From NCBI GenBank assembly GCA_002070755.1, contig MWDY01000201.1, positions 1-26,421 of the forward strand: a stretch of 26,421 bases of DNA, given 5' to 3'. Shown in pieces: positions 22,138 through 26,421 of the stretch. A program made the translations under genes and the position numbers. Positions within the stretch are counted from its first letter, which is position 1, and each line of letters opens with the position of its first letter. Below the pieces are notes generated by a model. It was not told the origin of the DNA. It worked only from the letters and a program-made list of their open reading frames with translations, and did no database searches. Source of the stretch: Spirochaetes bacterium ADurb.Bin110. GTDB lineage: Bacteria; Spirochaetota; Spirochaetia; Treponematales; Rectinemataceae.

Positions 22138-24453
22138 TCAGGAACATGAAAGCAGATCTAAGAGCTTTAGGGATGCCGCCTTAGTATCAGGATTTGCATT
22201 TTCTACGCCTATACACGAAGGGCAACCACCAAGGCAGGGGCAGCTGGCGATCCTTTCAAAGGTAGAGCTAATAATCCCACTCATGTTCGAGCAAAGCGCC
22301 TCCGCGATTCCTGTTCCACCAGGATACATGTCATAAAAATAAATTACAGGGCTTTCAAAAAAAGGATCTCTTGCACGAGAAGAGACCCCGATATCGTGGA
22401 CATCGCAAAGGATTCTGGCTGGAGCAAGTTGGCATATCAAATTAGCAATACCATACACTATGGAATTAGCCAGCTCTATCCCAAATTGGCTCAAGAATTT
22501 ACCACTCTGACTATGAGGATCGATAACCATCATAAGAGAGCGAGTCTGCATTTCCTCTGGCTCCTGCCATATCTCCCCATATCCAATATTTTCATGGGTG
22601 TTGAAACGCAATTTCTTATACTTTTCAACCTGGCTTCGCACAAGAATATCTCCAATTATAAGCCGAAACTGGCCATACGATTCGGTGGAATCCTCAGTGA
22701 GCAGTTCGATATCACGCTTTACAATTGAATCAGTCCAGTAATCAGCGTCGCTTAGCTCTACAAGACAGATACGCTTCTCGAAATCAAGCGTTTTTACCTG
22801 GTACTGTGTACCCAAGTGAATATATATTGCTTTTTCAAAGAGCAGCTCTTTTGCACTTGGCCGGTCCATTTCTCCAATAACATCATGATGTCCATTGCTT
22901 ATGTCGACTATAACGACATTTTCTGTCGTGGCAGAACGAAGCGATATTTTTTCTCCAGGATAACCTTCTGCAGACCAGAAGTATCTACCTTCAACATGCC
23001 GTATTATACCTTCTTCCTCCAAGTATTCGAGCGCTTCACTAGTGAGCTCGGTGGCTTTTAGATTCGAATTATCAGGAGAAAAAGCCTCTCCCCCCAAGAA
23101 AGGAAGTTCAAAGGCAGCACACTTGAGATGATCGGTAAATATATAGGGATTGTATGTATCGATGTGAGCTTGTTCTGCTCCTCTTGAAAGGAAATACTCG
23201 GGGTGAGATACGAAATACTGATCGAGAGGTGAAGAAGAAGCTACATAAACAGCAAGAGAGAAGCCTGAAGTTCGACCTGCTCTACCCGCCTGTTGCCAAA
23301 AGGAAGCGATGCTTCCAGGATATCCTGTTATTACAGCAGCATCAAGCCCACCTATATCAATACCAAGCTCTAAAGCGTTGGTCGAGACAACTCCATGAAC
23401 AGTTCCATTTCTCAAGCCTCTTTCAATTTCCCTGCGTTCTGATGGAAGCAAACCCGAACGATATGGTTTTACCACAATGCCATAGTTGCGGTTATATGGA
23501 TTTTCGAGTTTTTGATTTAGATAATGTGCAAGCAACTCTACTTGAAGCCGTGATCTGGAAAAGAGGATTGTCCGTACACCCTTTTGTAATAGCCATAGCA
23601 TTACAGACTCAGCTTCGAGGGCATTCGAACGCCTTAAGCCCTGTACTTCGTCCACCAGAGGAGGATTTATGCAAACCAGGATTTTTTCTCCGCTTCCCGC
23701 TCCATTTTCTTCGATTATCTCAACCTTTCGCTCTATATAATGCTCTGCTAATTCCTGTGGATTTCCAATAGTCGCGGAAGAAAAGATGAAAGTCGGCGAA
23801 GATCCATAAAATTTGGCAATTCGGAGTAATCGTCTTATTACTGAAGCGACATGGCTTCCAAAGATACCTCTATAGGCATGAAGCTCATCCACGACGATGA
23901 ACTTCAGATTCGAGAAGAATTTAGCCCATTTTGTGTGGTTAGGAAGTATGCCAGCATGGAGCATATCTGGGTTTGAAATGATTATGTGCCCATCTGTTCT
24001 TGCTTTTGAGCGAATATCCGATGGAGTATCTCCATCGTAAGTGTTAACAGGCAAACCGATACTTCCAGCAAGCATAACCTCATTGAGCCCGCTTTGCTGG
24101 TCTTGAGAGAGCGCCTTTGTGGGAAAAAGGTAGAGCGCTCTAGCATTCGGCATCTCAAGGAGAGTTTGAAGGATGGGCAGATTATAGCAGAGTGTCTTTC
24201 CAGAGGCTGTCGGTGTTACAACAATTATATCGTGTCCACTACGAACTAAATCATAAGACTTCCGTTGATGTGTGTAGAGAGCATCTATGCCTCTTCTATG
24301 GAGCGCTTCAACAAGTATTGGCGATAAATCCTCTGGAAATGGCATGCAATCGGCGCTTTTCGCTGGTATTCTGGATGACCAAGCAATTTCGCTCCTTTCT
24401 GCTAGCCACGATACGAATTCACTATAGATTGCATTTGCGGATTCAGAATTCAT
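22138..24453 (-). CDS. mrfA: YprA/MrfA-like DEAD-box (SF2) helicase with DUF1998 zinc domain
   Basis: The 771-residue helicase has an N-terminal Q-like region (LYTHQRKSYDLV), Walker A TPTASGKTL, motif Ib/PNTD-like ISNPDMLH, Walker B VVDELHAYRG, SAT motif FSSATIGNP, motif IV TILFSRSR, motif V VSTNALELGIDIGGLD and motif VI QQAGRAGR. The C-terminal DUF1998/MZB domain has YFYDMYPGGTGIAEAL and four cysteines C738, C740, C744 and C747 in the pattern CxCx3Cx2C, expected to bind zinc. This is the architecture of Bacillus subtilis YprA (MrfA), which with the nuclease MrfB repairs mitomycin lesions; the MrfB-like gene follows on the same strand. No Shine-Dalgarno sequence precedes the ATG. It is divergent from glgC. 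Confidence 0.93.
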   Translation of the reverse strand: MNSESANAIYSEFVSWLAERSEIAWSSRIPAKSADCMPFPEDLSPILVEALHRRGIDALYTHQRKSYDLVRSGHDIIVVTPTASGKTLCYNLPILQTLLEMPNARALYLFPTKALSQDQQSGLNEVMLAGSIGLPVNTYDGDTPSDIRSKARTDGHIIISNPDMLHAGILPNHTKWAKFFSNLKFIVVDELHAYRGIFGSHVASVIRRLLRIAKFYGSSPTFIFSSATIGNPQELAEHYIERKVEIIEENGAGSGEKILVCINPPLVDEVQGLRRSNALEAESVMLWLLQKGVRTILFSRSRLQVELLAHYLNQKLENPYNRNYGIVVKPYRSGLLPSERREIERGLRNGTVHGVVSTNALELGIDIGGLDAAVITGYPGSIASFWQQAGRAGRTSGFSLAVYVASSSPLDQYFVSHPEYFLSRGAEQAHIDTYNPYIFTDHLKCAAFELPFLGGEAFSPDNSNLKATELTSEALEYLEEEGIIRHVEGRYFWSAEGYPGEKISLRSATTENVVIVDISNGHHDVIGEMDRPSAKELLFEKAIYIHLGTQYQVKTLDFEKRICLVELSDADYWTDSIVKRDIELLTEDSTESYGQFRLIIGDILVRSQVEKYKKLRFNTHENIGYGEIWQEPEEMQTRSLMMVIDPHSQSGKFLSQFGIELANSIVYGIANLICQLAPARILCDVHDIGVSSRARDPFFESPVIYFYDMYPGGTGIAEALCSNMSGIISSTFERIASCPCLGGCPSCIGVENANPDTKAASLKLLDLLSCS

Positions 24454-24463
24454 AAGTTATACT
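24435..24463 (+). promoter_or_regulatory. Predicted promoter of glgC, overlapping the helicase start
   Basis: TTGCGG (24435-24440) is followed by 17 bases and TATACT (24458-24463, five of six to TATAAT). The -35 lies inside the first codons of the divergent helicase gene. Predicted leader is about 46 bases and carries AAGGAG before the glgC ATG. The -35 matches in only three positions. Confidence 0.4.
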
Positions 24464-24516
24464 GTAGTCATCAAAATAAAAAAGGTAAATCGGCAACTGA
24501 CAAGAAAGGAGCATAT

Positions 24517-25791
24517 ATGGCAGAAATTCTTTCTATCGTGCTAGGGGGCGGCAAGGGAACTCGTCTATTTCCCCTCACAAAGGAGAGAGCCAAGCCTGCC
24601 GTTCCGTTTGGGGGAAAATACCGAATTGTAGACATACCCCTCTCCAACTGCATCAACTCGGGCTTTAGGAAGATCTATATTCTCACTCAATTCAACTCGG
24701 CATCCCTTCACCTTCACATTTATCGTTCCTACAATTTTGACCGTTTCTCTAAGGGCTTTGTTGAGATTCTAGCCGCGGAACAGACTCATTCGCATTCTGG
24801 ATGGTATGAAGGAACTGCGGATGCGGTCAGAAAGAATCTTATTCACTTCCGACCACACAATCCAACTCATTATCTGATTGTCTCAGGTGATCAGCTTTAT
24901 CGTATGGATCTAGCTGAGATGTTCAAAGAACATATCGAATCTGGCAGTCGCCTTACGGTGGCAGGGACCCTGGTTGATCGAGAAACTGCCAGCTCTCTTG
25001 GAATTATTAAGATAACAGCAGATGGCAGTATCGATAGTTTTCTGGAAAAGCCCGGCCTTACTAAGGACATCCATGAATATGAGGTACCAAAAGAGCTAAA
25101 ACCAGACGCAGCCAGTCCCAGCAAACCATATCTGGCAAGCATGGGTATATATATATTCGATGCGTCCCTAATAGAGGAAACCATGCAACTGGACGCGAAT
25201 GATTTTGGCAAGGAGATTATTCCATTTGTGGTTTCAAAGGAAAAGGTCAATGCCTATGTCTTCGATGGTTACTGGGAGGATATCGGGACAGTTCGTAGCT
25301 TCTATGAAGCCAATATCGAGCTCACAGACATAAACCCGAAATTCAATTTTTATGACGAACAATCGCCAATATATACACATGCGCGCAACCTGCCGGCATC
25401 TAAACTCAACTATTGCACATTGAATCAAGCTCTGGCCAGCGATGGTTGCATAATAACTAATGCGTCGATTACTCGATCAATTGTAGGTATTCGCACTGTT
25501 ATCGAATCAGGAGCTAGCCTTGATGGGGTTGTGTGTATGGGTTCAGACTACTACGAAAGTGCAGCAGAAAAAGATGATAATCGCAGAAAGAATATTCCCG
25601 ATATTGGTATCGGAGGTGGCTCTATCATACGCCAAGCAATAATAGATAAGAATGCTCGTATTGGCTCGAACTGCCGCATTGGAATCGATACTCTTGCGCG
25701 CAAAGAAGGCGAATATAGCACCCATTATATAGTGGACGGAATTATCGTCATTCCAAAGAACCAGATAGTCCCTGATGGTACAGTAATTTAA
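24517..25791 (+). CDS. glgC: Glucose-1-phosphate adenylyltransferase (ADP-glucose pyrophosphorylase)
   Basis: Makes ADP-glucose from glucose-1-phosphate and ATP, the committed step of bacterial glycogen synthesis. The 424-residue protein has the nucleotidyltransferase signature LGGGKGTRLFPLTKERAKPAVPFGGKYR (in two parts: residues 9-22 and 23-36), IPLSNCINSGF, GWYEGTADAVR, IVSGDQLYRMD, a FLEKP sugar-binding motif, ASMGIYIF and DGYWEDIGTVRSFYEAN, then a C-terminal left-handed beta-helix with hexapeptide-like repeats (from about 300). The overall style is closer to the cyanobacterial/plant type than to the enterobacterial one. AAGGAG lies about six bases before the ATG. It stands alone on the plus strand; no glgA, glgB or glgP is in the window. 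Confidence 0.96.
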   Translation: MAEILSIVLGGGKGTRLFPLTKERAKPAVPFGGKYRIVDIPLSNCINSGFRKIYILTQFNSASLHLHIYRSYNFDRFSKGFVEILAAEQTHSHSGWYEGTADAVRKNLIHFRPHNPTHYLIVSGDQLYRMDLAEMFKEHIESGSRLTVAGTLVDRETASSLGIIKITADGSIDSFLEKPGLTKDIHEYEVPKELKPDAASPSKPYLASMGIYIFDASLIEETMQLDANDFGKEIIPFVVSKEKVNAYVFDGYWEDIGTVRSFYEANIELTDINPKFNFYDEQSPIYTHARNLPASKLNYCTLNQALASDGCIITNASITRSIVGIRTVIESGASLDGVVCMGSDYYESAAEKDDNRRKNIPDIGIGGGSIIRQAIIDKNARIGSNCRIGIDTLARKEGEYSTHYIVDGIIVIPKNQIVPDGTVI

Positions 25792-25817
25792 TTATTGTTA
25801 GCTCAATTATCGCTCAT

Positions 25818-26421
25818 TCAACTAGCACTCTTTTTAGCCACAAAACTCATCGGCTCTGCAAGGCTAGGGTCATCTTTGAGATAGTGCTCTGCTATTTCCT
25901 GCCGAGTAAGGCCTTCTAGCTCATGGCTCATATAATGAATCCAAAGCTCATCCTCCTTGGATTTCACTTCAATCTTTCTACACCAATAATCTGGAAGGAT
26001 AGGCAGGCTCTGAGGGACATAATCTTTTACCTTATAGTCGTGAACGGCTATCTTTACATCGCTTCTTGGCAAGCCTCGCTCCATTATAACTCGAGCTAGA
26101 TAGTTTATGGTTCGACCCGAGTCGAAAACATCGTCGACAAGCAACACTTTATCGCCATGCCGCAAGAAATCGGGATTATAGGTCCATCCGTCGATCTTGA
26201 TCGATTCTTGCTGATCAAAACCAGTATATGACCTTGCTACAACTGCAGCATAAAACACAGGACGCCCATCATCTTTTACAAACTTGAAATATTCGCTTAT
26301 CACATTGCCCATGTAAGCTCCACCCCTAAGAGAAACATAGATTATGTCTGGTATAAAGCCATCTCTATAAATCCTATAGGCAAGCTTGATAGCATTATTT
26401 CGGACTGTATCGTAAGTTACG
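25818..26421 (-). CDS. Phosphoribosyltransferase, 5' end outside window
   Basis: The frame is open to the right edge of the window: upstream of a Met codon at 26312 it continues in frame without a stop and encodes family-like sequence (KLAYRIYRDGFIPDIIYVSLRGG in two parts, ending RGGAYMGNV), so the Met at 26312 is internal and the gene is truncated by the window. The PRPP-binding motif VLLVDDVFDSGRTI is clear and the preceding RGG loop fits type I phosphoribosyltransferases acting on purines, such as hypoxanthine or xanthine-guanine salvage enzymes; the base substrate cannot be decided. The C-terminal part (WIHYMSHELEGLTRQEIAEHYL) is a short helical extension. It converges on glgC with 26 bases between stops. 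Confidence 0.85.
   Translation of the reverse strand, partial: VTYDTVRNNAIKLAYRIYRDGFIPDIIYVSLRGGAYMGNVISEYFKFVKDDGRPVFYAAVVARSYTGFDQQESIKIDGWTYNPDFLRHGDKVLLVDDVFDSGRTINYLARVIMERGLPRSDVKIAVHDYKVKDYVPQSLPILPDYWCRKIEVKSKEDELWIHYMSHELEGLTRQEIAEHYLKDDPSLAEPMSFVAKKSAS

Noticed and set aside
23154..23771. Plus-strand open frame of 205 codons inside the helicase gene
   Set aside because: Antisense shadow: the minus-strand helicase frame carries all SF2 motifs through this region, and the antisense product has no recognisable domain.
1..26421. Search by eye for mobile elements, CRISPR repeats, direct repeats and prophage genes
   Set aside because: No transposase, integrase or phage gene among the coding regions, no regularly spaced repeats, and base composition is even apart from the first 86 bases.

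Overview
The window is an ordinary, densely packed chromosomal segment of core genes, about 26.4 kb and AT-leaning. It shows no phage, transposase, integrase, CRISPR array, tRNA or rRNA. The gene content (a P-loop-variant thymidylate kinase, a PEGA/FGE-like membrane protein beside smpB, a tandem pair of signal peptidase I genes next to hemW, many TPR repeats) suggests a spirochaete, probably treponeme-like. That placement is a judgement from recalled gene content and style, not from a marker gene search.

Layout. 1-927: minus-strand gene for a membrane-anchored unknown protein, whose 3' end runs into an 86-base G-free tract that looks like contig-end sequencing noise. 981-1622: tmk (+). 1694-10399: a long minus-strand block read from right to left: small Cys-rich protein, glutamate-racemase-like protein, rsgA, mutS2, then (after a short promoter-bearing gap) yebC-ruvC-ruvA-ruvB-queA. 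10536-11740: plus-strand pair, a zinc-finger/pentapeptide-repeat protein and a metallo-beta-lactamase-fold hydrolase. 11756-15848: minus-strand lepB, degenerate lepB-like, hemW and an L-fucose-isomerase-like protein. 15918-18477: plus-strand PEGA/FGE-like protein, smpB, rsmD. 18644-20889: plus-strand TPR protein and rlmN. 20812-24453: minus-strand helicase/exonuclease pair resembling Bacillus subtilis MrfA/MrfB (YprA/YprB); the exonuclease 3' end overlaps the rlmN 3' end. 24517-25791: glgC (+). 25818-26421: phosphoribosyltransferase (-), 5' end outside the window. There is no gene-free stretch above 300 bases.

How the genes work together. DNA repair and recombination dominate: RuvABC for Holliday junctions, MutS2, and the MrfA/MrfB-like pair. 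Translation and RNA functions are interleaved: QueA (queuosine), RsgA (30S assembly), SmpB (trans-translation), RsmD (16S m2G966), RlmN (23S/tRNA m2A). Envelope functions are the signal peptidase pair, the racemase-like protein and the PEGA/FGE-like protein. Co-directional genes are often fused by ATGA stop/start overlaps (seven cases), so translational coupling is the main organising device. I see no convincing Rho-independent terminators.

No clearly new multi-gene system is visible. The best leads are a set of core-family proteins with altered active sites (Tmk P-loop Lys to Thr; MurI second catalytic Cys to Ser; a LepB paralogue without its Ser; an HxHxHH metallo-beta-lactamase motif), apparent leaderless transcription of several first genes, a perfect palindrome in the yebC-ruvCAB promoter, and the divergent zinc-binding gene pair around 10.4 kb.
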